NCBI GenBank assembly: GCA_028554755.1
Contig: JAPTOF010000016.1
Span: 12,539,501 to 12,603,500 of the forward strand
Reading direction: 5' to 3'
Source of the DNA: Cordia subcordata
Taxonomy: Eukaryota; Streptophyta; Magnoliopsida; Boraginales; Cordiaceae
DNA: 64,000 nt
The first letter of the stretch is position 1. Each line of letters begins with the position of its first letter. The position numbers and the translations under genes were made by a program. This document shows, in pieces, positions 11,090 to 22,648 of the stretch. The notes below the pieces were generated by a model. The model worked only from the letters and a program-made list of their open reading frames with translations, ran no database searches and was not told the origin of the DNA.

Positions 11090-11570
11090 GCTAAATAAGA
11101 ATTTATGTATTAAATATCAAATTTCTCTTTATACATCAAGAACTTTGATCATTTAATTTGGAATAAGACAAAGCGTGATAGATAACTCCGCATAGATAAA
11201 ATTAAATAGTATATCTTACCACAATGGCTAATGGGGCTACGAATACACACAAAGCAAACACAAGGCAAATCCATCCGACAACAATGGCACGGCTTGATTC
11301 TTTCACAAAAAAGTGAGTGAGGAGAACGATAAGCCCAAAACCAACAATTATCAACCCCACAAGCATCTTTGTTGTTTGTACCTGCATTATTAATTAGTTC
11401 CGATAAGCAAAATGTAAGCATGCATGCATATATGTAGGTGACAATAGGTTTAGAAAACGGATCAGTACTTGAACTTTTGACAAATAAGAAAAATCTAACT
11501 GGCGAAACCTGACTACCGATACACATGACATAACTAAACCACCAACTGTCAAACCTTAATTATACTTATA

Positions 11571-11611
<41 letters not shown>

Positions 11612-12128
11612 CCTTGGCCTTCTTAGGTGCATAGAAAAGGTACAAGCCAACGTAAATGGTCTCAATAAAACAACCAAAGGAGTTTATAGTAACGAGAAGG
11701 ATGATATTCGTCTTCAGGAATGCGTAGTACAGCCAGAGCATGGCGCTGAACAGAGCCACCACATATGGAATGGATTGAAACCCTTCAGTCGATTTTTTCT
11801 TGTATACTTGATAAAATGTTGGTCTGCATGCATGCAATATAAATATCATTTTTCTGTGAGATTATATTGCCTTGTTTTATATATATATATATAGAAGGCA
11901 GAAAAGAATGAAAAAAAGAAAGATGTTTAGTGTGACTTACATTGGAGCAAGAAACACCAGGAAAGATACTATGTTACCTGCAGAAGCAATTAGAAGATAA
12001 ACAATGTTATAATCATAAACATAGTAAATTAGTTAATTTATAAGGAGATGAAAAATTAAGAAAACGTGACAAATAAAATTACCAAGCAGACCAAACGCAA
12101 AAGCAATGTGGTGGGTCGAAATGGCCAT
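10543..12128 (-). CDS. SWEET: SWEET sugar transporter, clade III-like, six exons
   Basis: Exons on the minus strand: 12128-12083, 11977-11941, 11823-11613, 11381-11220, 11044-10925 and 10836-10543. All five introns are GT-AG, and the sum is 870 nt (289 residues). SWEETs are seven-helix uniporters with two MtN3/saliva three-helix repeats. Repeat 1 is about residues 9-95 ([17 protein letters not shown]) and repeat 2 about 130-212 ([18 protein letters not shown]). The pore residues expected from the family are present: W58, N75, W179, N195. The long hydrophilic C-terminal tail and overall sequence suggest clade III (SWEET9-15), which mainly exports sucrose across the plasma membrane; the exact paralogue is not assigned. 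The reading frame is intact, so it is probably functional. No other host gene is near. Confidence 0.93.
11064..11090. repeat. (AT)n microsatellite in SWEET intron 4
   Basis: Pure alternating AT run inside the 175-bp intron between exons 4 and 5. Likely length-polymorphic. Confidence 0.9.
11571..11608. repeat. (AT)n microsatellite at SWEET intron 3 donor side
   Basis: Alternating AT run ending only a few bases from the GTATGT splice donor at 11612. Confidence 0.9.
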
Positions 12129-12248
12129 CTCCTTCGTTATTTTTCTTCTCCTTTTTTGGTTGGTTTAGTGTTTAAGTAGTCTCTCACTAGCTAGCTAGTG
12201 CAGTACTAGGTCTGTTGAGTTGATGCAGATAAGTGAGTTCAAGTGAGC

Positions 12249-12256
12249 TATTTATA
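12249..12256 (-). promoter_or_regulatory. TATA box of the SWEET gene
   Basis: The minus strand reads TATAAATA about 120 bp upstream of the start codon, which puts the transcription start near 12215-12225 and gives a 5' UTR of about 90-100 nt. The core promoter is followed by ACTAGCTAGCTAG repeats. I see no further element I would name with confidence. Confidence 0.6.
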
Positions 12257-12763
12257 AGAGAGCTTATAAGCCGCATGGGAGTATGTATATATAAAATATA
12301 TATTATAATTATTAGTGCAAACGTGTGAAGTGGTCTGTGTGAAGATGCATTTTTTACATGTTTTTGACTGATTTTTTTAAAAAGCTTTCCTATTTCCATC
12401 ACATTTGGACTAGATTCTTCAACTTTAATTGTTTTCTTTATGGCTCTTTTCCCCTGTGCCGTTCATTTGCTCCCTTACTTTGTATCTGAAAACTTAGTGA
12501 TGATTTGAAAATGATGAGATGATACAATATATATGGTCTTCATCAAAAGTTCAACAATGACCATAAGTATAAGGTTAGCTTTCAGAGTTAACTGGTATTA
12601 CGTAAAATAACTTAAAGTTGTATATACGTGAATAGTGGTCTTGAATTATCTTTGGCTTTTGCAATATCTACATTACATATAACCCGTGATTGATTATTGA
12701 AAATGCATTAACTAAATAGACAAAATAATGAAGTTAGAAGAGTTTGTGTTACCAAAATCAAGG
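12257..12763. other. SWEET upstream region
   Basis: AT-rich sequence between the SWEET TATA box and the first CACTA-like element. I see no ORF or recognisable gene. It is the likely proximal promoter. Confidence 0.5.
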
Positions 12764-13092
12764 AACTACTAGAAACTAGTGGATTTGAGACAAAAAATTT
12801 AAGACAAAAATTTTTCATCTTAAATTGAAAGGGACTTGAGATAAAAATTTTCTGTCTCAAATTGAGACGGATTTGAGACGAAAAATTTGGACAAAATTTT
12901 TTAATAAATTAATACATATTTGAGATAGAATTCGAGACAAAAACTAGAGACAGAAAATTTTCCATCTCAAAATTTGAAAATAGGGTTTTTAAGATGGAAA
13001 ATTTCTATCTCAAAAATCTATTTTTGAAATAGAATTTTTTTAAGTTTGAGATTGAAATTTTTTGTCTCAAATACAAATTTTTTTTTGTAGTG
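12764..13092. mobile_element. CACTA-like non-autonomous element upstream of SWEET
   Basis: About 330 bp. The right end, read inward, is CACTACAAAAAAA, the classic CACTA (EnSpm) terminus; the left end reads AACTACTAGAAAC, a one-base variant. The interior is built of many direct and inverted copies of TTTGAGACAAAAATTT, typical of CACTA subterminal repeats. I could not confirm a 3-bp TSD (AGG on the left, AAT on the right). No coding sequence. Confidence 0.6.
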
Positions 13093-13397
13093 AATAAAAC
13101 AAGAAGTTTGACAAGATTGGACCATGATAAGAAACATGGAGTTTAATGCTAAAACTAATTGATATTAGTTAGAGTAATCAAAATTAAAAACTTATATAGT
13201 GGTCTTGAAATTTATTGTTTATCGATGCAGGCAATTGAAATCTTCAACAAGCTGTTCCAATCCAAATATTACCACGTTCAATAATTTAAACCTATATGCC
13301 TAAATGAAATTTATCAATTAATTATGGACAGTGAAAGTTGTTAAAGCTATAAGAACAATAGGATAGAAGATTATACGTTTTGCTGAAATATTACAAA
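13093..13397. other. Spacer between two CACTA-like elements
   Basis: AT-rich, no ORF of note and no recognised feature. Confidence 0.5.
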
Positions 13398-14540
13398 CAC
13401 TACCAAAAAGAGAAAGAAGAAAAAAGATAATCACTAAATAAAGACAGCTTAGATACGAAAAATAATCCTGTCTCTACTTAAAATCGATTGTTCTTGGATA
13501 GAGAGTTGATATAGAACTGATAGATAATATATTTAAAATTAAAAGTTCTAAAATGGAATCCAATTAAAGACGAACTTTTTGTCCCTTATAAATTAGAGAT
13601 TCCTATCAAATTAAAATATTTAATAATTTAAGTAAACAAAGTTAAATTTAACTTTAAAAAAATTAACTCCGTATAACAATTATTGATAAGTCTTTTAGTC
13701 AAAGTATTTTAAAACTTTTTATTAATATTGGTAATTAAAATTAAAAAATAAAGCTTAACTATAATTTTCAAACATTGTTATCCACCATAAATATCTATAA
13801 CTTTTTATCTATTTAAAACTTTTATCATTAGTTGTTAATTGATAATATTGTTAACTATAATGGTTGGGAGAACAGCCTCCAATTTTTAGACTTTCTGGTC
13901 CGATATATCTAAATTAGAAGCAAAATCTCCATCTATATTTTCCACTATTTTAGAGACAAAAATTTCATCTCTAATTAGTGATAAAAACTTCAATGACTTA
14001 TATTAGAGATGGCACAAGCCATATCTAATTTAGAGACCAAAGTTCCATCTCTAAACCGATAAAATAAAAAAGAAGATATTATTAAATTTAATTAAAATAG
14101 TTAATTTCAAATTTCAAAAAATAAATTTATATAATAATTATTAATATATTTTCTTTTAGCTAAAGTGTTTAATATTTTTTCCCTAAGTTCAATTTTCACA
14201 ATTTAGTTAATTCTAAGTTTAAAAGATTAACTTTGTATAGTTATTGATATTTTTTCTACCGAAGTATTTAAAATTTTTGCCATTAATAATTAATTACTAA
14301 ATATTGGTAATTAAACTAAACAGTAAGACTTCTAATTTGTAAATATAGTTGCTCAATACACTTTCTAGCTCTAATTTGACTCTAACTACTAACAGTCTTT
14401 CCATCCCTATTTAGAGGCAGAAAATATGTTGTCTCTATTTAGTGACAGAATGGCGTCTCCTCCTTACCTAGCAACTGCTGTCTTTGTTCCATCGCTATAC
14501 TAAATTTGCGATAGAAATCATCTTCCGATTTCTAGTACTG
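13398..14540. mobile_element. Second CACTA-like non-autonomous element
   Basis: 1.14 kb with termini CACTACCAAAAAG (left) and, inverted, CAGTACTAGAAATCG (right). A 3-bp AAA flanks it on both sides (13395-13397 and 14541-14543), the size expected for CACTA. Subterminal repeats of AGAGACAAA/TTTAGTGACAG type lie near both ends, and the middle is AT-rich without coding potential. Confidence 0.65.
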
Positions 14541-14543
14541 AAA

Positions 14544-14560
14544 GATATATAGAAAAAGAG

Positions 14561-14599
<39 letters not shown>

Positions 14600-14721
14600 A
14601 ACATTTTTAATTCTTCTCATATTCTAATGTGCTAATTAAGCAAAGATATTTAGAAAAAGAGCATATATATACAAATGAAAAATATTTTTAGTTCTTCTCA
14701 TATTCTAATGTGCTAATTAAG
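14544..14721 (+). repeat. Tandem duplication of about 80 bp with AT expansion
   Basis: The segment from GATATNTAGAAAAAGAGCA to CTAATGTGCTAATTAAG occurs twice in a row (about 14544-14641 and 14645-14721). The first copy carries an extra (AT)n run at 14562-14595. Confidence 0.85.
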
Positions 14722-15732
14722 TAGACGCATAGAACATGATAAAAGGGTATTTAAAAAAGAAAAAGAATTGGTACGAGTATTTCTTTCCCCACAAAAAAAA
14801 AGGGGGAAAAGACGTGCATGTTGGGATGAGCCTTCCCTAAAGAGTGCAATAACGCAAAAAGACTTACCTTTTTTTGAGGATGTCATTTTGCAATCCATAG
14901 AAGGCTTTAAAGGTTACAACACTAAGGCTATGATTTCTGGAAAACAATTTGTCCTCCATTATGTGCTCCGATTCAGCAAAAAAATTAAATAACAAAGTCC
15001 AGGATAATTCACGCACCAATAATTCCACCACTTGGTGTGATCAATTATAGATAGGGGCTGCTCGTCTTTGTGACTTTTTTGATGAGAGGATGTGCTCATG
15101 AAAAAATCAAAGATGTTTTTAGAAAAAGGTTATCTCATTTCGGTGGATTATGTCACATGACGATATGGATCAGCTTCTTTCTTGCAATTTGAAATGCTGA
15201 CAATACACCAGAAATCATTGGCAATTTGTATTACGCAATCCTACTTTTAGTTTTATTTAGAAAAAAAAAAAAAGAAAAGTTAAAGGTATGGAATGTATTA
15301 TCAATTTTTGGTGCACGTCTTTCTTTTTGTTCTTGCTTTTCCTTTTCCTTCTTTTTTATTTATAAAAGAAAAACTCGTGCGTAATTATGAACGATAAGAT
15401 TTAAATCAATTTGAACACGAAATTCAACATGTCTAATGGGTTGAAGACCGACTTACTACATTGAGAAAAATAAAAATAAAAATGAAAAATAAAACCGACC
15501 ACAGGGTACAATTTTAGTGGGCCACGAGCCACAGTGAGCATCTATAAAGCAAATTAAAAGAAAATAAGCAAAAGGCACATTCACTAGAAAATGGGTAAAA
15601 ATCAATTCACCTGGTGTGTTTTAGGGGGAAAAAAGGCATAATTTTAGAGTCTAAACTTGGTGAATATAGATTTAACGGTCTTAATTTTAAAACTTTTAAT
15701 AGAAGAGTTTAAATTTATAAAAAGTTAGTCCT
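14722..15732. other. Intergenic spacer, no gene recognised
   Basis: Contains a 74-codon open frame (14768-14992, plus) starting MVRVFLSPQKKRG that I do not recognise, followed by poly-A/T-rich sequence. It ends with GTCCT (15728-15732), the candidate left TSD of element C. Confidence 0.5.
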
Positions 15733-16146
15733 TGTAGAGGGTGATTCTACAATTAAGATTTAGGCTTAGGGTCTAAACCCCTTTTGGAATGAAGCCACCA
15801 AACCTTACTAAGTCAAGGGAGAAAAAGGGATAGGTTGTGGAGTACGTAGGTGTCTAGGTATATTCATGCTTGCCTTCATTGTCCGTTTGCTTCTCCTCTT
15901 TAGATCCTTTCATGTCCCCAATATGGCAAGATAATATTATGTTTCCTTCAAAGATCCTCCTATCGAGGGATTTAGCTTCACAAATTACACGATCTTACTC
16001 TTTATGCCTAAGTAATGCCTACGTGCCCATGGTTAGCACTAACATATTTTCACTAGGCCCTATAGTTCCTTGGTTCAATTTCATAGCCTAGGCCTAATAA
16101 AACCTTATAAGCCCAGCCAGATTAATACCTATACCATAAGTCCCCA
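15733..16146 (-). repeat. 3' LTR of element C
   Basis: About 410 bp, matching 42969-43364 throughout (GATTTAGGCTTAGGGTCTAAAC, ATCCTTTCATGTCCC, GGCAAGRTAATATTATG). The inner boundary is uncertain between about 16132 and 16146. Confidence 0.85.
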
Positions 16147-16560
16147 CTTCTTAGGCCTGGGGAGTAAGTAATAATCTTATTATTTGTTCTTGGCTCATCC
16201 CATGTTTACTCTACATTCGTTTGAAAATAAAGCATTTACTTAACAAGTGCGACGTTCGCATTTTCCTAATGCTTTCCTAGGTAACTGCCTATTTCCTCAG
16301 ATTTTTCAAATTTTAATGATATCTTTCAACCACTTCATTTTACCTCTTATCAATTCTTTCCTGTTCATTGTCTATCTCTCTCACGTCTCTTTGTATCCCT
16401 CGTCTCTTCCTTCACAGGCACACCTCTAAGTCGTATTTTGCTACCAAGTTACTCCCTGTGCCTCTCCCCCTTTTCTTGTTTATGTCGTCGATGGCTAGAA
16501 GGATGACTCGTTGCTCTTCCGTCGGTACAGCTTTAGGTTGTAATTCAACCAAAGTGTTAG
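16147..16560. other. Non-coding start of the antisense transcription unit in element C
   Basis: Pyrimidine-rich on the plus strand (CTATCTCTCTCACGTC, CCTCTCCCCCTTTTC), just upstream of the antisense ORF. This would suit a plus-strand 5' leader, but no promoter motif is clear. Confidence 0.4.
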
Positions 16561-17745
16561 GATCTTAAAACCCTGGTTTCCTAGTTTCTAAGGAGTATTT
16601 AGAGTATCTGAGAGGAAGGTTCTTGATTCTTGGGGAGGGAAAGAGTAGGATTCCTCAAGAGGGTGAAAAGGCTGATTCATATGACCCTGATTGGTTTTGT
16701 CTATACGCCAAGTTTTTCATTGATGGCTTTAGGTTACCCTTGACCCTGTTATGGTGGGATATGTGTAGGCATTTTTGAGTCGCCTCTACTTAACTCATGC
16801 CCAATCTCTAGCATTTGATTCTTTCTCTAGTAGTTTTATCTGAGAAACAAAATGAGTCTTTTGTGCTCGATGACCTATGTGTTCATACTAGCTTAAGTGT
16901 TTTATCAATTATGCCCATGGTATACTATCCCTTTCAAAAAGGAACCAATACCTAGTTTTTGACCTTTCTATTGGCGATAAGGGTGGAAAGACTATTATTT
17001 TTTGTTCACCATTCCATTCTAATATCTGATGGTGCTCTGGTGACTTCATAGTAGAGAACCATCAATAAGTGTTTTCTCACCCATGTGCTAATGTAGTAAA
17101 AATTACAAGTAGCACCTTTGACATAATCCTTTGTCGTAGATCCTAAGAGGGAGCCCCTTTTGATCCTTCTCGCGTGCCAGTCTAAGGTAGCACACATTCT
17201 TGACTATTCCTTGTCTCATTTTGGGTTGACTTGCTTCAACCTCGCGCCATGTTAACCACTAAATATGGAGGTCCGATATTGAGTTTATATGTATGTTTTG
17301 TTCTAATATTCTAATCAATGCCTTATATTATGTTTGCTTGCTTCATAATCTAATCTACTCTTTATTAAGTAATATAATAGGGGATTCCGACGTGCCTAAT
17401 CAATCCATGGACAATATTTTGTCGAGGCATGTAACTTTACTTAGCATTGAGGAGATTCGCAATCCCCCTCGCAAGAGTGTACGGAGAAAGCATGTTGCCA
17501 AGAAAAGGAAATCAATTGATTTGGTTTCGTCAGAGAAAGAAGCAGAGTCCGATACTCAAGCAACTACTGACTTGCCTTCCTCTACTTCTAAATTGTCGCC
17601 ACAAGATCGTGCTCCTGAAGCCCCTGATCTAGCACCCAAATGCTGCATTGACCTGGATTTGTCTATTGAGGCCATTGTGTTTAAGTTTCCAGATCCAATA
17701 CTGCGCGAGTTTCAGAAGTTGCTAGCCCCTTCGGATGAAGACTAG
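16561..17745 (+). pseudogene. Antisense ORF of element C, plant 'putative gypsy type transposon' domain protein, 5' part
   Basis: Plus strand, opposite to the pol genes. From about 16590 it reads EYLRGRFLILGEG, then DPDWFCLYAKFFIDGFRLPL and, after a frameshift, LMPN...HLILSLVVLSEKQN. This pattern (Y-x-x-FF-x-x-GFRLPL...LMPN-W) is that of the plant PF04195-type domain. After an apparent intron ending AATATAATAG (about 17380), a basic and serine-rich exon runs to 17745 (RRKHVAKKRKS, a likely nuclear signal; LDLSIEAIVFKFPDPILREFQK). Function is unknown. Element A is inserted 20 bp downstream and splits the unit; it continues at 34451. In Grande-like Tat elements an antisense ORF lies at this position. 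Confidence 0.65.
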
Positions 17746-17769
17746 ATTTCTTCTTTAGGGGATGGTGTC

Positions 17770-19704
17770 TAATATGTCTTGGTTTTACGTGTGTTTGCAT
17801 TGCATTTTCCTATGCTTTTAGAGGTGATTTATGCTTATTTGATAGCGTTAGTGTAGTACCTATGTAGTATTTGTGCATACGTGCTGCTAAGTGTTTATAG
17901 TTGAGTTTTAGGGTAAAACACTTCACTAAATGCCTATTCTTGTGTCTTAGGTGAGCTTTCATTGATGAATGAGCTTAAACAAGGATGGAAAATGAAGAAA
18001 ATAGTGGCACGAGTCATGGAATAAAGGCCGGAAGATCGAAGATTGAAGACCAAATGGAGAATTGGATGGGGTTAGAGGAAGTACTGGTTACCCGGTAAGG
18101 TTAGCCGACAAAACCAGAGAGTGAAGATTGGAATCAGTCAAGTGTGCCGGTCAACCAGCTAGGTCGATCGATTGTTCTAGAGAGCCCTTGCATTTACTAG
18201 TCGACCCACCTAAGGTACTGGCTGACCGATAGGGTCAGTTGGTTGTGCCACTGAGCTGTTTATAAAAACATGATTTTTTAGCCATTTTGGGGGATCCATT
18301 CACACACTCTACACACCCATAAAACCTTAGCTCTCACCCACCTCAGACACACTCACTTATACATATTTCCACCTAGAATCAAACATTTTGTGGGCTCAAA
18401 ACACTTGGATTGGAAGATTTATTCAAGGTTTTGTAAAAAGATTGCAAGGATGAGAGTAGAGTTTTCTTATTTCCCTTCTTTCCTTATTTATGCCATATTT
18501 GAGTAGATTTTCTTAGGGTGATTAAAGCTTATATTATGGATTGATCTACTACATTATTGCTATGGGATTATTGATGGTTAATATATATGCTTTGTTTTTA
18601 TGGTTTAATGGCTATATTCTTACATGTCTATTTATTTCATAATATGCCTAAATGAAGTAGCATATATATTAGGAAGCCTATTTGCAATTAATCACTTCTA
18701 AATCATTAGGTGAGTTTGTCTATGTGTTTGTGTGCTGATTACATGAAATGGGTAATGCATTTATACATGTCCATGTGTGTGTTTGCATGCCTTAGTGGCA
18801 AATATAGCTTTAATAACAAAAATGTTGGTTTTCAATGCTTAATATGGTGTAATCCAAGAATGTAAATGTATTTGGTAGTTGGGTATGCCGATGTATCCAT
18901 GAATGCCATAGCTTAGAATGTGTATGCTTGCACTTAAATGCTAAATCCCGCTAATGTGATGATTGATTACCGATGCTTAATTGAAGGCTAGCCCTAATTT
19001 AGTTTCCTTTGGCTTTAAACTAGGTTTCTCAATAAGATTAGTCGACCTTAGAGGCACTAGGTCTTGGCTTTAAACCCAACCAACAGTTTAGGAACTAAGG
19101 TAGGTTCAAGCAATCTCACCTAGGAACTTAATTAGTGTTTAGGAACTAAGGTAGGTTCAATCAATCTCACCTAGCAACTTAATTAGTAAACCCTAAGGCC
19201 CTAGGTCATAAGGACCACGCTATACTCTAGGTTGACATCGCCTAGGGATAGACCTGCATCGAGTCTTAGTGGTTATTTAGGTGGCTAGTTAGGATCCTAG
19301 TTAAGAGCAATCCCTTAAGCAATCCCTTAATCACAAACCATCCCTTAATCCCATAGCAAGAAGATATTGAGTCACCTATAGTCAAGTGACTATCACCCTA
19401 ATCCCCATTTCATTTGTTAGTTCCCCCTAGTTTGCTTGCATTCCTCTTTTCTATTCCACTACTTTTTCTTTAGTTTAATGTCTAGTTTAGATTCCTTTTC
19501 CCTTAGAGCTCCATTTAATCCAAAATTCATTAAAAAGAATCCTAGTTTAGCTCCCTTTTTAGGTAACTTCCTAGAGCACACGCCATAGAGTCCTTTCACT
19601 TTTAGCCTCCCCGTGGATTCGACCCCACACCCGCACATACTACACTATACACGACCCATGCATTTACAGGCTATTTTAGGCTTGTGCTCTGAAGTAGCAT
19701 ATCA
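17770..19704 (+). repeat. 5' LTR of element A
   Basis: 1935 bp, starting TAATATGTCTTGG (TGATGTGTCTTGG in the partner) and ending GCATATCA. It matches 32596-34450 and, more distantly, the LTRs of B and F. Confidence 0.93.
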
Positions 19705-19710
19705 AGTTCT

Positions 19711-19728
19711 TGACGCTATTGTTGAGGA
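19711..19728 (+). other. Primer-binding site of element A
   Basis: TGACGCTATTGTTGAGGA, six bases after the LTR end. It is identical to the tRNA-Asp complement TGGCGCCGTTGCCGGGGA apart from C-to-T and G-to-A changes. Confidence 0.75.
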
Positions 19729-20016
19729 GGCACGGTTGGTTTGATTTTTTTACTTGTGTGTTTTAGTTAGTTGTTTGTTTCTACTTGTTTTCCTTGTTTC
19801 GTTTTGTAGTTTGTTTCCATAGCTTATTATCTTGTTTTCATTTAGTTGTTTTGCTATCTTGTGTTTTCTTTTGTTTAGCTTAGCTTGCATGTTAGTTTCT
19901 TTATTTGAGTTGTTTTACTTATTGTTTTTCGTAGACCTTTAGAAGTTTATGGCTTGTTAGTTGTAGTTTACGATTTTTAGGGGGTTGAAGTGGCTGCAGA
20001 ATAGAGTAGGCATTGT

Positions 20017-21134
20017 ATGCTTGGTAGGCATTCCCTTAAGAGTCCTTTAGTTCGTCTAAATCCCAAACCTGAAAGAATAGCCCATCATCTTAGGAATTTA
20101 GGTGATCTTCTACGAGAGATGGCCGATCCCATTAATCGTCCTATTTCTCCTCTGATCCCCCCTATAAATCATGCTCCTCCACATGAGCACCATGGGGCCC
20201 CCACAAGCCCAAGCATCTTTTAGGCAAGAGCTCTTTAGGCCTAATCCCTTGTAGAGGATGAACTCACGTTTATGCAATACTTCCTTCCCAACGCTTTTGA
20301 GCCAAACTTAGCTATTCATCTTTCGAAGTTGGGGGGAGGGAACTTTGAGATTAAGCATAGCATATTGGTGATGCTTCCTTTTTTTCTATAAGAGAACTAA
20401 TGAGAGTCCCTTGGCACATATCGTGGATTTCATAGAGATTTGCTCTATTATGCACTCAAGAGTTCATTCACCTTAAGTTGTTCCTGTTTTCATTAAAGGA
20501 CAAAACCAGAACATGGTTTCATTCCCTACCTAACGGTTCCATTACGTCTTGGGATAAGCTCCAATCATGTTTTTATCAAAAGTTCTTCACCATGGCTAAA
20601 ATCGTTGATCTTAGGGCTTCTATCATGACCTTTTCTCAACATGATTTCAAGACTTACCATGAGGCTTGGGAATGGTTTAACGATCTTTTTAGGCAATGCC
20701 CACACCATGGTTATAACACACATGACCTCCTTCAATACTTCTTTAGAGGATTGACTGAGCAACAAAGGATGATGGTGAATGCCATGTCTAATGGAAGGTT
20801 TTATAACTTGAGACCTAGTGAAGCATGGGAGAAGATGAAGTTGTTAGCTAAGGATTGTTTCCAAAACATTACCATGGATAGGTCTAGCAAGGGAGCCAAT
20901 AAAAGAGGTGTTCACGAGATAGGTGTTTTGTTCGATCTTTTTACCAAGGTTAGAGCTTTAACACATAAGCTAGACCAATTTATTTCCTTGAGTCTTTCCT
21001 CACAAGATCGTAGAGCCAATCCTGTAGGTTTCTCTTCTCCACAATTGATTGTTGAGGTTTATGCATTGTGTTCCGAGTCCACATATGAGACCATAGCTTT
21101 CCCCTTGGCTCCACAGTTTCCCGAGTTCATTTAG
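20017..21134 (+). pseudogene. Athila-type Gag of element A
   Basis: The N-terminal part (20017-20480) has stops, but NAFEPNLAIHLSKLGGGNFEIKHS is visible. The main frame 20478-21134 (218 codons) carries the conserved retrotransposon gag core: FSLKDKTRTWFHSLPNGSITSWD, FYQKFFTMAKIVDLRASI, YHEAWEWFNDLFRQCPHHG, YFFRGL. This is the Athila pattern (PF03732-like). Gag assembles the particle and packages RNA. At least three in-frame stops lie in the N-terminal third. The C-terminal side runs into a Pro/Gln-rich linker. Confidence 0.85.
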
Positions 21135-21655
21135 GAGCAAGTTTGCCCTACACAAAGGTACTCATAAAAGTACAATTTGTACTCAAATACATACAATTCG
21201 GGTTGAAGGAACAACCCAAAGTTTTCAAAGCGTCAAGGTCAGTTTAAGTCTTCCCAACCCCAAGCCCCATTCCAGCAACGACCTTGTCCTGCTAATCCTC
21301 TAGGGTTTTACAATGAGAATCAGGATAGACTTTCTAGTGCTCCACAGCATCAAATACTCCCTGCACCACCCACCCCAGCATTTTCCACACAGTCTGCACC
21401 TGTCCCACAGTCTCATAGTGATGAGAAGTTAGATCTTTTGATATAGATTTTCTAGAGACAACAATAGTGGCTAGAAAGTATTCAGATTAGGATAGATATA
21501 GAGTTAAGATAGTTTTCCACTCAGTTGAGCACTAAAGATCCAGGAAAATTGCCTGCACGGCCAGAGGTTAATCCTAAAGTTCAATCCTACTCCTCCTCCA
21601 ACATCACCCTCAGGCCTAGGCTAAGGCCGCTATTACTCTTAGAAGTGGTAGGATA
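21135..21655 (+). pseudogene. Gag-protease linker of element A
   Basis: Plus-strand remnant rich in Pro, Gln and Ser (FQQRPCPANPLGFYNENQDR, APPTPAFSTQSAPVPQSH). It matches the usual low-complexity linker of Athila polyproteins and is broken by stops. Confidence 0.6.
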
Positions 21656-22648
21656 ATGGACAACAAGGAAAAAGTCGAGCGATATACAGAAGTAGCACCC
21701 TTAGGTCCATCTGAGCCTAGTCACCACCTTGTTGAGAAACAGTCTAGAGAGAGCCCTGTTGTGAGTACTGAGCCTTGTAGAGACCATGGTGAAAGTAGTT
21801 CCCACCCATGTAGGGAGGGGAAAAAGCCTATTGTTAAGTCCCATGAGTCTAGAAATGTTGTCCTTAGAGTTCCATTCTTAGCCGCTTTAGGAAAGCCATC
21901 ACCTAGTGAGGATACTAGGTTGTTCAAGGTTTTAGAACATCTAAAAGATTTTAAGGTAAATCTTCCATTATTTGGTACGGTCCTTTCCATTCCATCATAC
22001 TTTAAGTTTTTCAAGGACCTTTGCACGAGACAGCGTAGCATTTCTAGAATGCCCAAGAAGGTGAAACTCACAGGGAATGTGTGAGTAGCATTTGTACATC
22101 GGGCTTTTCGCCCAAACTTAGTGATCCCGGAGCTTTCACCATTCCTTGTCGCATTACAGAGATCCAGATTGCCCACACTTTATTGGATTTAGGGTCCAGT
22201 GTGAACTTTCCCTTACTCCATTTATCAGTAACTAGGTTTAGGAGAAATGTCACTTACTCATGTCACACTTTAGCTAGTTGATAGATCCGAGCGTAAACCT
22301 AGAGGTATAGCTAAGGATGTCATGGTTCAGGTTGGTAAGTTCATGTACCCCGTTGACTTCATAGTTTTAGACATGGATTCTGGTCGCCACTCTAGGCACA
22401 CTACACTCGTTCTTCTAGGTTGCCCCTTTCTTGCCACAGCTGATGTAGTTACCCATTGTAAGTTGGGGTTACTAGAAATTAAGTTTGGGAATTTGAGGTC
22501 CACCATGAAAGTAGCAGAGGTGGTAAGTAGAGTGAGTGCAGGTAGAGAGGATGAGACAGATTGTTTTATGATTGATGTGATTAACCCATGCGTTGAGAAC
22601 CATGTTAAGGAGACCATGTCTAATGGTGATAAAGTTGAGAAAGCTTGA
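21656..22648 (+). pseudogene. Athila-type protease region of element A
   Basis: Frame 21656-22084 holds the segment before the protease (VPFLAALGKPS, VNLPLFGTVLSIPSYFKFFKDLCTRQR, RMPKKVKLT). Frames 22081-22281 and 22322-22648 hold the aspartic protease: FTIPCRITEIQIAHTLLDLGSSVN, then VDFIVLDMDSG and LLGCPFLATADVVTHCKLG. The active-site triplet reads D-L-G; Athila elements commonly have DLG where other retropepsins have DSG or DTG. A break at about 22280-22320 splits the domain. Confidence 0.85.

Noticed and set aside
11149..11526. 125-codon frame overlapping SWEET exon 4
   Set aside because: Out of frame with the SWEET protein and crosses a splice site; the spliced model gives a complete family-length protein.
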